Shown one piece after another: positions 35,809 to 46,725 of a stretch of 64,000 bases of DNA; position 1 is the stretch's first letter, and each line of letters opens with the position of its first letter. The notes beneath the pieces are model-generated. The model worked only from the letters and a program-made list of their open reading frames with translations, was not told the DNA's origin and did no database searches. Position numbers and translations under genes: made by a program. Source of the DNA: Siphonodentalium dalli. Its lineage: Eukaryota; Mollusca; Scaphopoda; Gadilida; Siphonodentaliidae. The stretch lies in NCBI GenBank assembly GCA_032622095.1, contig CP136064.1, forward strand, positions 126,839,605-126,903,604, written 5' to 3'.

Positions 35809-38202
35809 AGTGTCAATGACACTAGCTCAACTTGGAAAGGGAATAATTTAATGTGTTACTGTCGATGGAGTGATTAGGAATGTGGAAAGTTGAATGTCTA
35901 ATTTACTAGTTTATCAACATGAAGAGATATATATATACAAGTATATAAAAGTAAAATCTAAGATGGTTGCTGGCGGCTATGTTTTCCAACAATTCAAAAA
36001 CATTTGATAGCTTTAGTCATGCAAAGAGTAGAATCCAAGATGGCTGCTGGCAGCCATGTTTTAATGCCGAATAACACCAAAATGACTCATTCCCATCTAC
36101 ATGTCAAAAGTCAAGACAAATTTCATAATGATCTGACCAAAGGTACGACCTGTAGCCCATGCCAAAAAATTTAGTCATGCAAAGAGTAAAATCCAAGATG
36201 GCTGCTGGCGGCCATGTTTTTTGGCCGAATGACCCCAAAATTACTTGTTCCCATCTACATGTCAATATTAACATCCATGACAAATTGTATGATGATCAGA
36301 TGAACAGTACGACCTGTAGCCCGTGCTAATGGATTGAATTTTGAAATCCAAGATGGCCGCTGGCGGCCATGTTTTTAGTCCGAATGACCCCAAAATGACT
36401 CGTTCCCATCTATATTCCAATTTCAACAGACATGACAAATTTTATGATGATCAGACTAAAGGTACGACCTGTAGCCTGTGCTAAAGGATTTAGTCATACA
36501 AAGAGTAAAATCCGAGATGGCTGCTGGCGGCATTGTTTTTTGGCCGAATGACCCCAAAATTACTCGTTCCCATTTAGATGTCATTGTTAACATCCATGAC
36601 AAATTTCATGATGATCTGACCAAAGGTACGACCTGTAACCCGTGCTAAAGGATTTAGTCATGCAAAGAGTAAAATCTAAGATGGCTGCCAGCGGCCATGT
36701 TTTTTGGCCGAATGACCCCAAAATTACTCGTTCCCATCTACATGTCAATATTAACATCCATGACAAATTTCATAACGATCAGACGAATAGTATGACCTGT
36801 AGCCCGTGCTAAAGGATTTAGTCATACAAAGAGTAAAATCCAAGATGGCTGCTGGCGGCCATGTTTTTCGGCCGAATGACCCCAAAATGACTCGTTCCCA
36901 TCTACATGTCATTGTTAACATCCATGACAAATTTTATGATGATCAGACTAAAGGTACGACCTGTAGCCCGTGCTAAAGGATTTAGTCATACAAAGAGTAA
37001 AATCCAAGATGGCTGCTGGTGGCCATGTTTTTTGGCCGAATGACCCCAAAATGACTCGTTCCCATCTACATTCCAATTTCAACAGCCATGAAAAATTTCA
37101 TGATGATCAGACTCAAGGTACGACCTGTAGTCCGTGCTAAAGGATTTAGTCATACAAAGAGTAAAATCCAAGATGGCTGCTGGTGGCCATGTTTTTTGGC
37201 CGAATGACCCCAAAATGACTCGTTCCCATCTACATGTCATTATTAACATTCATGACAAATTTTATGATGATCAGAATAAAGGTACGACCTGTAGCCCATG
37301 CTAAAGGATTTAGTCATACAAAGAGTAAAATCCAAGATGGCTGCTGGCGGCCATGTTTTTTGGCCGATTGACCCCAAAATTACTCGTTCCCATCTACATG
37401 TCAAAATTAACATCCATGACAAATTTCATGATGATCAGGCGAAGAGTACGACCTGTGGCCCGTGCTAATGGATTAAATTTTTAAATCAAAGATGGCCGCT
37501 GGCGGCCATGTTTTTTTCCCTAATGACCCCAAAATGACTCGTTCCCATCTACATTCCAATTTCAACAGCCATGAAAAATTTAATGATGATCAGACTAAAG
37601 GTACGACCTGTAGCCCGTGCTAAAGGATTTAGTCATACAAAGAGTAAAATCCAAGATGGCTGCTGGTGGTCATATTTTTTGGCCGACTGACCCAAAAATG
37701 ACTCGTTCCCATCTACATGTCATTGTTAACATCCATGACAAATTTGATGATGATCCGACCAAAGGTACGACCTGTAGCCCGTGTCAAATGATTTAGTCAT
37801 GCAAATAGTAAAATCTAAGATGGCTGCTGGCGGCCATGTTTTTTGGCCGAATGACCCCAAAATTACTCGTTCCCATCTACATGTCAATATTAACATCCAT
37901 GACAAAATTTCATGACAATAAGACGAACAGTACGGCCTGTAGCCCGTGCTAATGGATTGAATTTTGAAATCCAAGATGGCCGCTGGCGGCCATGTTTTTT
38001 TTCCGAATGACCCCAAAATGACTCGTTCCCATCTACATGTCAATGTCAACATCCATGACAAATTTCATAATAATCGGACCAAAGGTACGAACTGTAGCCC
38101 GTGCTAAAGGAAATTGTTGACGAATCACGCACACATGCATACACGCACGACGGATACCAAGCCATGGCAATAGCTCGAACTTTACAAAGTAAAGTTGAGC
38201 TA
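35809..38202 (+). mobile_element. Helentron-like family 1, complete copy with 14 monomers of ~160 bp
   Basis: The 5' end is a stem-loop AGTGTC-AAT-GACACT (35809-35823) overlapping TAGCTCAACTT (35823). About 14 monomers follow from 35940 to 38110. Each contains 'ccaagatggctgctggcggc', 'gaatgaccccaaaa', 'ctcgttcccatctacatgtc' and 'ggtacgacctgtagcccgtg'. A tail with 'acgcacacatgcatacacg' ends in a hairpin at 38171-38202, where AACTTTAC and GTAAAGTT are separated by AAA and flanked by TAGCTC and GAGCTA, then an A run. The 5' TAGCTCAACTT is the reverse complement of AAGTTGAGCTA in the 3' hairpin. No target duplication is seen, as expected of Helitron-type insertion. Confidence 0.85.
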
Positions 38203-38808
38203 AAAAATGCATATACGAACTTTCTTCGACCAATCGGCGTGAAATTTGGTGAATTATATTAGACACACTGTAGGATGTGGTCCAAATTTTGACTAAAACC
38301 GAGATACTAGTGACAAGACAATCACCTGACAGTAAAAGACTGAGAAGACAGGACCACAACAGTCAATACTTTTCAAAATCACTTAGTAATTCTAACAGGG
38401 GCATAGTTTGAGTGTCAAGCGGTGGGTATCCAACTTGAAAATTCTAACTGCACACCCCTGACCAAACATGAACCATATCCTTCCGCCCTTCCCTAAACAG
38501 ACAACCAGACCTAATTTCATGAAATTCCTTTTTCACATTTCCCTTAGATTGGAATTTTACAGTTGGTACTTCAACCTCTCAAACTGTTGGAAATTCACAA
38601 CCTGAAATCCCCAATAACATTTTCTAAAAAAAAATTAAATGTGGACATTTCGCTCCAACAGTTAACCTAAAGAAGGAACATATATATGTGACTGTTGGTT
38701 TAAAAACAACAAAATTTTCCACTGAATACCGAAGTTGGAGGTCAAAACCAGAATCTCTCCCCCATTTGCCCCCTTAAGTGGTTCTACACTCAAATTTATA
38801 AATCAATC
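38203..38808 (+). repeat. Diverged fragment of Helentron-like family 2 body
   Basis: 'gtcaatacttttcaaaatca', 'aacttgaaaattctaactgc' and 'cctctcaaactgttggaaat' match the body of copies A and C in the same order, with many differences. The 5' stem-loop is not intact. Confidence 0.55.
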
Positions 38809-38956
38809 TTAACCCTTTCAGTGCAAAGTCCGATTTTGTATCAACCCATATTTCCTTGATCATTTTTCAAATTTATTGATTATAATAATAAATTTGTAAA
38901 ATGATCAAGGAAATATGGGTTGATACAAAAATCGGACTTGGCACTGAAAGGGTTAA
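38809..38956. mobile_element. piggyBac-type hairpin MITE with TTAA borders
   Basis: TTAA at 38809-38812 and 38953-38956 flanks inverted ends CCCTTTCAGTGC. The arms continue through 'aagtccgattttgtatcaac' and 'atttccttgatcatttt' to a short loop near 38877-38888, so almost the whole 140-bp element is one hairpin. TTAA duplication and CCC-starting ends are typical of piggyBac elements. Confidence 0.9.
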
Positions 38957-39530
38957 CAGTCTATATATATATGTGTATATAAGATTATCAAAAAAACCTA
39001 ACTGATAACATATCAAAATTATTACTTGTATAAACATAGGAATATATATATCAGTACCAAACTTGAATTCAACAGCATAGACAGTGTGGGTGGGGGAGTG
39101 TTAAATCTCCTATCTCTGAACCAAATGTAAATCCTAAATTATCAGATCCATTGATCTAGAAAGGATACTCAAATAGAAGGCTACACGAATAGAAGAACAG
39201 ACCGAATAAATTCCTGTTAATCAAAAACTATCTTGAGTAAACATCTTGCAGTTGAACTCAATTAAATGACTCCAGACTATGCGCTGTGACATTATATTAT
39301 GTTTACTATATAAATGCTACATGGTATATAATCGCTAAGTGCGGTATGCAATATCTGTTTACCCTTCAGCAGGTGATGCTGGTAAATCGAAAACTGAAGT
39401 TAGCAGTTCTCGACCAATCAGAATACATCTGTCAGCAACAAAATATTCAACTTGAATTACTGTGAATAAAATTTGCTCTTCAAACTGACTAGTGAAGCCA
39501 ACAAATTTGAGCAGATGTAAACACACTTAC
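38957..39530. other. Intron DNA, no recognised feature
   Basis: This contains a short 'tatatatatgtgtatata' run at about 38962 and a fragment similar to 25990 ('cagtaccaaac', 'gggtggg…gagtgttaaatctc'). No hairpin or coding match. Confidence 0.5.
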
Positions 39531-39601
39531 CTATAGAAGCACAACTCGCAGAATGCACAAATTATTGCCAGACAACATCTTAGGAAATAAAATAGGACAA
39601 C
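39531..39601 (-). CDS. ALG9: ALG9 internal exon C
   Basis: The exon follows CTGTTCCAG and ends at TATAG|GTAAGT. It encodes VVLFYFLRCCLAIICAFCEL then CFY, 23 residues, plus two bases of an Arg codon completed in exon D. The family reads ILVFYFLRCLLAFVSCICELYFYK here, so FYFLRC and the CEL-x-FY end agree. It is almost entirely hydrophobic and forms a membrane span. Although only 71 bases long, both splice sites are strong and the phase fits both neighbours. Confidence 0.93.
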
Positions 39602-40440
39602 CTGGAACAGACAGCAGGATAAGATCATTTGACTCACGATAAAAATGCATAATAGTAAACTGAGCATTATTTTTGTGATCAAATGTTAAACATGTGCAGT
39701 AGAGAACAATATCGTCGCCTTACAGTCAAAAGGACGCAAGTCGGTTTTTGGGCAAAATCAGATTTGCAAGCGAAAACACTTTCCTGCCACGGTTTCAGCT
39801 TGAGTCAAAACAACGCACTCTAGCTAAATCAGAGCCTTGTTTTTAATTCCAGATAAGACATTTAGCTTTGACTTACTTGTTGATCTACAAATGAAGAATA
39901 CCGATACTAATTAAAAACGTCTTTGACAACAAATGCAATGAAATAGCTCTGGCAAAATATCTTTTGCATGATTACTCGCATCATATCAGGTCAGCTACGG
40001 ATCATCCGATCAAGTTATATATTCTCAAAGGGTGTGTTTTAGCCTCTCTTTCAGTCGTTATATATATCAAAGAAACAGTGGCATGGACTCAGTATGAGTG
40101 TTCATTGCTTTAAATGTGCTTGCTCCACTTTATAAACAGCCGCCAAATTAACATAAATCACTTCTTTGTATCTCCTGAAAAATGACCAAAATTGATATAA
40201 ACCTTTTGACAATACCGATATACATATTCATATTCAGTCCTTCCCAATTTCAATTCACAGGCACTTGCCCCTCGTGTCATAATGCTTTTGGTGACTAATC
40301 GTTGATTCAATATTGATTTTTTTAAGGTTTATTTAGATCCTTTCCCATCTCAGTTCAATTATGTGCATATGAAAGTGTAACTGGACATATATCTATCCCA
40401 CATTAACATTTTGCTTGAGAAAAACCAACTTAATACGATT
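39602..40440. other. Intron DNA, no recognised feature
   Basis: Unique sequence, read on both strands with no supported gene, hairpin or tandem array. Confidence 0.5.
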
Positions 40441-40464
40441 ATATTATTGTTGTAATATTACACC

Positions 40465-40790
40465 CCCTTGTAAAACCATCCTAAGATTTCCTAGGATTTC
40501 ATTGTTTGAAAACCTTGGGAAAGGTTGGCTGAATCCATGGATTTCCTAGGATTGAAAACATCGGTAAACCTTGGAAATCCTTGGGGTGGTATTGGACAAA
40601 GAAACCTTGGAAAACCATAGATGAGCCAGCGAAGGTTTATTTAGGATTTCCATGCTATGAAACTTCAGAAAAGCTCGGAAAACCTTGGATGAGTGGTCAG
40701 ATGCTACCAAAGATTTCTAAGGTCTCATCCAAACTTTTCCAAGGTTTAACGAGGTTTCATCCAAGTTTCCATGAATTATTCATTAATTAA
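40465..40790. repeat. Segment with repeated 'AACCTTGG' phrase
   Basis: 'aaccttgg' followed by 'aaa' occurs about five times, and 'ccaaggttt' on the opposite strand near 40738. 'atgagtggtcagatgctacc' lies between inverted 'ggatga' and 'tcatcc'. The 69-codon open frame follows the repeat. It may be an old imperfect hairpin element. Confidence 0.5.
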
Positions 40791-41621
40791 TGTTAATTAG
40801 TATAATTTTAAGTTAATTGGCATGTCCATAATGTGGATTTAAATTAAGACATGCAGACCAACAACAGATAAACTATAGAGATCATAGAATTTGAATATCT
40901 GTAGCAGTATATACCGACTCAAAATCGGCGATCTAGAACATAATATAAACCTGTACACATGTGCAGATAAAATTGGGGGAGGCTCCTTCATTTACTTGGA
41001 TAGGAATAAATATGAGACTGATCAGATAAAGAATTGCTTTGGATAGCATGTGTTGTCATGGTTAAAGGTAGGGTTAATGTTTTCAGAACCAACCAATCAA
41101 TACCAAAATATATACAGGTGAAGAATGTAACATGATTAACCTGGATGTGATTATAAGAGTGATCGGTTGAAAAATATTTAGTTATCACATTGTGTCAACA
41201 GAACTGGTGGATGAGTTAAAAAAAATTTAAGCAAATAAACCAAATGACCCTCACTATGCAGGTTATCGTAAACTGTGCCATGAAATACATGTATATCAAT
41301 CAATAATATTTGAATTATCAAATCAAATTGTAAGCAGTGTTCACGCTGGACCGAAAATAACTTTAGCCAAAAGTTTAGCCAAATGAAAATTTTATTAGCC
41401 AAATGAAAAAAAGTTTAGCCAAATGTTTTTTGGCCAAATTAAAAAAAACTTTGGCCAAATTAAATCATCGTTTTCTGGTCGGTTCACAATTGATGACTAA
41501 AACGTAAAATCTAACAGACACAGGTAAAATACACAATAATTTAAATAATTTTTATGAACTAGAAGTATTTTTATATATATCATTTATTAAAAAATTATTA
41601 ATCTTTATGTGAAAGAGTGAT

Positions 41622-41623
<2 letters not shown>

Positions 41624-41667
<44 letters not shown>
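41624..41667 (+). repeat. Run of 44 G
   Basis: An uninterrupted G tract within hAT element 3, able to form G-quadruplexes. Its exact length is likely to be unreliable in any assembly. Confidence 0.9.
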
Positions 41668-41668
<1 letters not shown>

Positions 41669-42039
41669 AACCCGGGATTGTCCTTCTTAATTTTGTTTTT
41701 GTTTGTTTTATATCAATATTTTGTTTTAAATCATTAAATATTTATCCTTGCGAAAATATCTAAGTGACATCTGGAAACTAATAACTTAATATTGTTACGC
41801 CATTATCAAATTACAATCTGTCATAAAAGCATGCATATTATTTTGACTGTATCGGTATTGACGACAAATAGCCACAAAATATCTGTCGTGATTCACATTT
41901 GGCTGATTAAGCTATTGTCTTACACTTGGTGCTCATAAACCTCGACCGTCATAAATACAATGTCATCATAAACATGCATTGTGCGGGAGTCCCGTGAGTG
42001 ACCAGACAGACAATGGGGGATTAGGGGATTAAATGTAAA

Positions 42040-42335
42040 ATAATAACCTTTTGCTGTTTCGTGCAGAGTGACGTAATCTTTCTCCAGATTAAAACAGCCT
42101 GTTACGAACAAATTGCTTATATACCAGCGTCAATGCACACTTTACAAAATATTGCTTTCTTCACATTGTCATGATTCAACCACGGTCGGTTTAATGTCCA
42201 TGCGTCTTTGAATGTCCGTCTTGTGAAAACTAAAGATGATTGCATATCACTGTGTGATCGCTTGGTTGATAGAGTTGTCGATCGGGTTTCCCTTTGTACT
42301 GTCCGCGATCGGGTTTCCCTTTGTACAGTCGGCAA
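42040..42335 (-). pseudogene. Zinc-finger N-terminus of a hAT transposase, frameshifted
   Basis: The minus frame from 42335 reads SSLVFTRRTFKDAWTLNRPW, then LNHDNVKKAIFCKVCIDAG. A one-base shift near 42122 moves it to the frame giving ISNLFVTGCFNLEKDYVTLH then ETAKG. The arrangement W-x4-RPWL, FCKVC, FV-x-GC and a final LH is that of the TTF/ZNF862-like zinc finger at the start of many hAT-type proteins. The shift breaks the finger between its Cys pair and the His. No catalytic domain follows. Confidence 0.8.
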
Positions 42336-43497
42336 TATATTCCCAGTTTCGATATTTTCGGACTAGATCGTTCATATCACAGAATTGAAAACCAACTTGC
42401 CAAAATTTATGTTAGATTTGGAAATAAAAATATGTTTACTGTTCACTAATTGTTAGAGCTTACCTTTTGCTGTTACGGAACGATATTTCATAAGTACGAA
42501 AATAATGAAATACTTTCGTCACCTAACTTCGTCTTGAATGTCGATCTATTGAGCGCTTTTATTAATTATCTTTCTGACTCCATGCTTTCAGTCTACATTT
42601 GGGGTAAAAAAACTTTAGCCAAAATTTTAGCCAAATGAAATTTTTATTAGCCAAATTCGAAAAAGATTAGCCATTGGCTAATTTGGCTACCGACAGCGTG
42701 AACACTGATTGCAAGGGGTTAATCTTACCCAAACTAATGAACTTATCAACAAAAAATAGTCCATATAAAGCATGTCATTTGATTTAGAAAGTCATACAAT
42801 AAGTCAATCTCAATGAATACCAGCACTGATTATTATCCTGCAGCCCAAAGGCAATTGAGGGAATTTCAAAATAAGACTTTTCCTATAATGATATAGGAAT
42901 AAACAATAGGTGGTTTATATAATTTATTACTGAACATGGCTGAACGTTGAAGTGTTAATTTAATATCTGCCTATCGGAAAGCATGTGTCTATGGAATGGG
43001 TTAATTTAATCCCAAAATCTATGCAAGTTAAACGTGGATCACCATCAACCTGGAGATACATGTGAAATGAACAAATGAAAAATATCACAAGTCCGTATAA
43101 TGTGTGCATAGGGTTAATAATTTTCAATGACATCATATGATGGGACTATACCCAGGTTTGCCACTTAATTTAATATCTCAAAGTTACAACAATAACATTT
43201 CAATGGTTTAAGAATAAACACACACAGCTGAATGTTGACAAACCTAATTATGTATCTGGCCACTACAGCTGCAGCTTCACAAGAAAACCATAGCCAGAAA
43301 TGGTAATGCCCTCAAGATCATATTATATTATTAGCTATATATACAATATAACAACTTTATTGTGGTGATTGTGAAAAATCTGTATATAGGTAACGCCTAT
43401 GTAGTTGATTATATGTGATATTTTTTTCTAATTTCATTTGAAATAGTGGTCTGAATAGTGCATGAAATAGCATTTAGAATAATAATCGGGCAAAATT

Positions 43498-43735
43498 GAA
43501 ATATGGTCCCATGAAGGTCAATTAAAATATGGTAACATGACTTAATTAAAGAATAAATATATGGTCACATTATGAGGGTTAATTAAAATATGGTGTCATC
43601 AATGTTGATTAAACTACGGTCCCACTGGGGTGTGAAATACAATATAGTCCCATGAGGGTCAATTAAAATATGGTCCAATGAGGACTAATTATAATATGCC
43701 CCCTCCCCCATGAGGATCAATTAAAACATGGTCGC
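43498..43735 (+). repeat. ~30-bp minisatellite 'atatggtcccatgagggtcaattaaa'-like
   Basis: About eight diverged units each hold 'atatggtc', 'atgagggt' and 'aattaaa'. Orientation is uniform. No other copy was seen in the window. Confidence 0.75.
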
Positions 43736-43954
43736 AGGAAGGGGGGTGTAATTTCTGAACATTCTTCAATCATATAGCATTCTGATATATCCTCGGAACA
43801 CATAAATAACAAGAGCACGCCGTCGGGGCGTGGATAATATGCCCGTTTTTGGAGTAGAGTGGGGCAAGGTTTAATTCATTTGTTTGAAACCTTTGACTTA
43901 AGATGAAATAATAACAAAAATAAAACACAATAATCTGGAAACCGCATATCAGGT

Positions 43955-44145
43955 AAAATCTAAGTCGAAAAAGGGACATAACTCACTCAAAATCAGCGGA
44001 CGAAACCCATATTTGAACTTGATCTGTATTTTGGTGTGGTAAACTAACATACCAAATTTGGTTCAGTTCACTCGATTCAATCTAAAGTTATCATCCGGAA
44101 ACCAAAATCGGACGGACAGACGACGGACGCATAGACGGACGGACA
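43955..44145 (+). repeat. Pearl-like monomer and GACG tract
   Basis: One monomer ('gaaaaagggacataactcac', 'aacttgatctgtattttggt', 'taccaaatttggttc', 'ttatcatccggaaacc') is followed by a 45-bp GACG/GACA tract. No terminal hairpin is obvious. Confidence 0.65.
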
Positions 44146-45200
44146 ACCCATTTACATAATACGACAGTTTTTTCAAACGGGCGTATAAAAATGACGTTTA
44201 GAATTAGGCCACATTGTATGTTAAACAACCAATGTGAAGGGTAAGTGTTGGAACTTTTCTTAATAACATCTCTATTCATAGTTCCGATATATTCCGATAC
44301 ATACAAAGAAATGAAAATTCAATATTTACAAACAGCACGAAGGAGGATTGGTTAATAATTACCTTCCCAATTCATTTAGAATATAACATGCCGATATTTG
44401 TCGCACATAACTAAATGAAAAAGTTCATTAAACGATATTAAATAACATGTTAAACACCAATATAAACAAACACCTCGTAGGATTCATGTTCGAATTAAAT
44501 TTCTTATACAATCGTCAAATCCCCATGCAGTATAATTGTAGATAGCATTCCGATTTATGTCACATGAAAATAAATGAAAGAAGTTCAAATAACAATGCAA
44601 CAAAGCAGCTTAAAGAACAATAGAAACACATAACGCACAGCGCGCTAATGGTTAACATTAATTCCCATTATAATTGATCGCCTTGCACTTCTTGGCATGC
44701 GAATAACAAACCATGGGCCAATAAAGCATGTCTCGCCAGACACCCGCTGCATGAAATGATAATATAAACGACAATAAACGAAATTGAAATTCCCAACTAC
44801 ACCTTTTACCGAACTCAGCCTCGGGGTTGCACTACAACTTTTAAAGCGTCCAAAAAATACCAATTTCTATAAATAAAACCACCTTGTGCCCATAGATTAC
44901 CAAGAAACTGTAGCTGATAAATTACACCTGGAGGGCGAAATAATGTCCTCATTGATATACCCGGTACTGCTAGCTACAGCTAGCAGATGAGAGTAAACAT
45001 CATGTAGAATTACTCCCCTTTGATCACTATGATAAGGGCATACATGCCTATGGAATGAAGAAAAGTGTTCATATTTTCTAAACCAGTCAACATATAGAAT
45101 GGTAATTTTTTTAGTAAGATATATTGGTGAATGATGTATTATAATCAAGGACCAGTTAGGAATGGCAATCTGATTGCTAGTGTTTCTGGGTTCTCGAGTG
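44146..45200. other. Intron DNA, no recognised gene
   Basis: The minus strand holds an unusually long open frame for this region (146 codons, 44897-45337) with no domain, no splice-site pattern and no repeats. I leave it as unassigned. Confidence 0.4.
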
Positions 45201-45214
45201 GTTTCCATAGCAAC
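45201..45214 (+). promoter_or_regulatory. X-box-like motif (RFX-type site)
   Basis: GTTTCCATAGCAAC fits the RFX consensus of inverted half-sites, with the spacer AT. It is intronic, and function cannot be judged from sequence alone. Confidence 0.35.
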
Positions 45215-45435
45215 CGTTGTTATGGAATTTTTTTCCTCAAAAGAAGGTTTATGGTCCATGGCATGGCATATAATACTGAAATTATGCGAAGAATTATACT
45301 TTGTGATGCTCTGGAGTAGGCACGTATGAAAACACATACATTTAGAGCATAATAAAGCGAATTATGTGGAGGGTATGGTCCAACACAGTATACTGTTACA
45401 ATATCGAATTGGCTCCAATTTTGCATAAACGCTGG

Positions 45436-45743
45436 GGACCTCATCTTTTCGAAGTATCTATAGTGTCAAATTAACATTGTTTTTTTGAATACTTATTTCC
45501 TTCTGTTCAGTTTCTATAGCCCCTAATTTACAGTAGATAAAATTTATAATCGAGGAGAATATTGGGTGAGCAACCCAAATTCAACTGGGGAACTTAAATC
45601 TGATCCTTGGTCTCCAATAGCAGTTGAGACCTCAGCAGAATGAGGTCCCCAGAGGGTGAATTTGGTAATGCTAGCCCAGCGTGTGGGATAGCATCACTAC
45701 ATCATCCTCTGGGAACCTCATTCTGCAAATAACAGACACACTA
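45436..45743 (-). mobile_element. MITE, 'TTAGTGTGTCTGA' family, inverted copy lacking one end
   Basis: Phrases occur in the reverse order of the other copies: 'tttctatagcccctaattta', 'aactggggaactt' and 'agcagttgaga', then the palindrome and the terminal CAGACACACTA at 45743. The other terminal palindrome is lost near 45436. Confidence 0.8.
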
Positions 45744-46016
45744 TTTCAAGGCTTGCCTTTATATACATGTATGTAGGTGTGGAGATCTCCTTACCCAGAC
45801 GTCGGGAGTTCTTTGATGTTAGTGCCTCTTTGGCTGCATATTTATATTGTAGTACGCTGTGCATTTATGGAACACCAAAAGTATGTTGTAGTTCATGGAA
45901 CTTTGATTTCAAAGGATTACGTAATATACTGTGCTCAGTTGACAGCTTTCAGAAGTCAGCTATCTGTCTAATCCTTGAATTCCCTTGGATGCAGGATTTT
46001 TTGTGATAAAGTACAG

Positions 46017-46146
46017 TAATGCTCTAAGTAATCGATTCCTTAACGAGAGCTTTCCGATGAATGGCAACAAGCCATATTTCCGACTAAATCCTGAAAAGTT
46101 ACCCATAATTCAGCTGTGGTTAAGGAGTCGATTACTTAGAGCATTA
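46017..46146. mobile_element. Hairpin MITE, 'TAATGCTCTAA' family, copy 2 (130 bp)
   Basis: TAATGCTCTAAGTAATCGA and its exact inverse form the ends, followed inward by TTCCTTAAC / GTTAAGGAG. A single 'ttccgatgaatggcaacaag' centre is present. This is the cleanest copy of the three. Confidence 0.87.
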
Positions 46147-46560
46147 AAGTATGATTGACTACATGTATGTCTCGTAAACAATCATGGACCCTGAGCCTTG
46201 TAGTATATACACTGCTACTGATCCACAATCTCAGTCCATTAACAAAGCTAATTGCCTGTAACCTGCTAAATATTAACTCAGAACATTTTAGTGTTTGTGT
46301 TTGACATATTTTTAAATTGTTTTTCGGAAGTCATTAAAAACTACTCAATAGAGAATCAAAATAATTTATGACACTTAAAAGTTCAGTTAAATGAATTTTA
46401 GAAACAAAGGGAAGTGCAACACAGCTCAAATACATCCACTGTGAACTATAAGGATTGTTGCAATCCAGCATGCGGAATAAAAACAAACACTTTAGTGGTT
46501 TCCACATGAAGTTTTGGGAAAAGTTAGCAAACCGTAAAAAAAAAAATTTAAATGTCTCAC

Positions 46561-46695
46561 CTTGTTTCCTCCAAACAAAAGGCTATATAGCTTCATCGGA
46601 AGAGTGTGGAGCCATAGATATGCATAGGATCGTAAAGCATATTGTGGTGCATATTCCCAGGTTTGGAAACCCTTACCAAACATCATAAAGTATGT
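46561..46695 (-). CDS. ALG9: ALG9 internal exon B
   Basis: The exon follows TTTTCTCAG and ends at AAG|GTGAGA, 135 bases, phase 0 on both sides. It encodes TYFMMFGKGFQTWEYAPQYA, then LRSYAYLWLHTLPMKLYSLL, then FGGNK. The family has …YGEGFQTWEYSPAYAIRSYAYLLLHAWP at this point, so G-x-GFQTWEY-x-P and RSYAYL are conserved. This lumenal loop plus the start of a membrane span follows directly on the DCDETYNYWEP catalytic loop of exon A and is probably part of the sugar-acceptor site. Upstream lies the Helentron-like left-end fragment at 46726. Confidence 0.96.
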
Positions 46696-46725
46696 CTGAG
46701 AAAAGAAGAATAAACTATCAATGAA

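Larger units (their letters stand above)
41335..42707 (-). mobile_element. Non-autonomous hAT element 3, 1,373 bp
   Basis: The ends are CAGTGTTCACGCTG and its inverse CAGCGTGAACACTG. Flanks ATTGTAAG (41327-41334) and ATTGCAAG (42708-42715) are an 8-bp target duplication with one mismatch. Subterminal 'ttagccaaatg' repeats occur on both sides. Inside are a frameshifted zinc-finger coding piece on the minus strand and a 44-base G run. The transposase catalytic domain is missing. Confidence 0.93.
41065..43150 (+). repeat. Dispersed repeat of 13770-14220 type, split by inserted DNA
   Basis: The left piece (about 41065-41180, 'aatcaataccaaaatatata', 'gaaaaatattta') and the right piece (about 42825-43145, 'tattatcctgcagcccaaag', 'gggaatttcaaaataagac') match consecutive parts of 13770-14220. 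The intervening DNA includes hAT element 3. Confidence 0.65.

Noticed and set aside
35940-38110. CRISPR-like regular array
   Set aside because: The 160-bp units are contiguous and similar throughout, with no short repeats alternating with unique spacers. This is a eukaryotic tandem array.
44897-45337. 146-codon open frame on the minus strand in an ALG9 intron
   Set aside because: No recognisable domain and no exon borders. A chance frame of this size is plausible in 64 kb read in six frames, so no gene is claimed.
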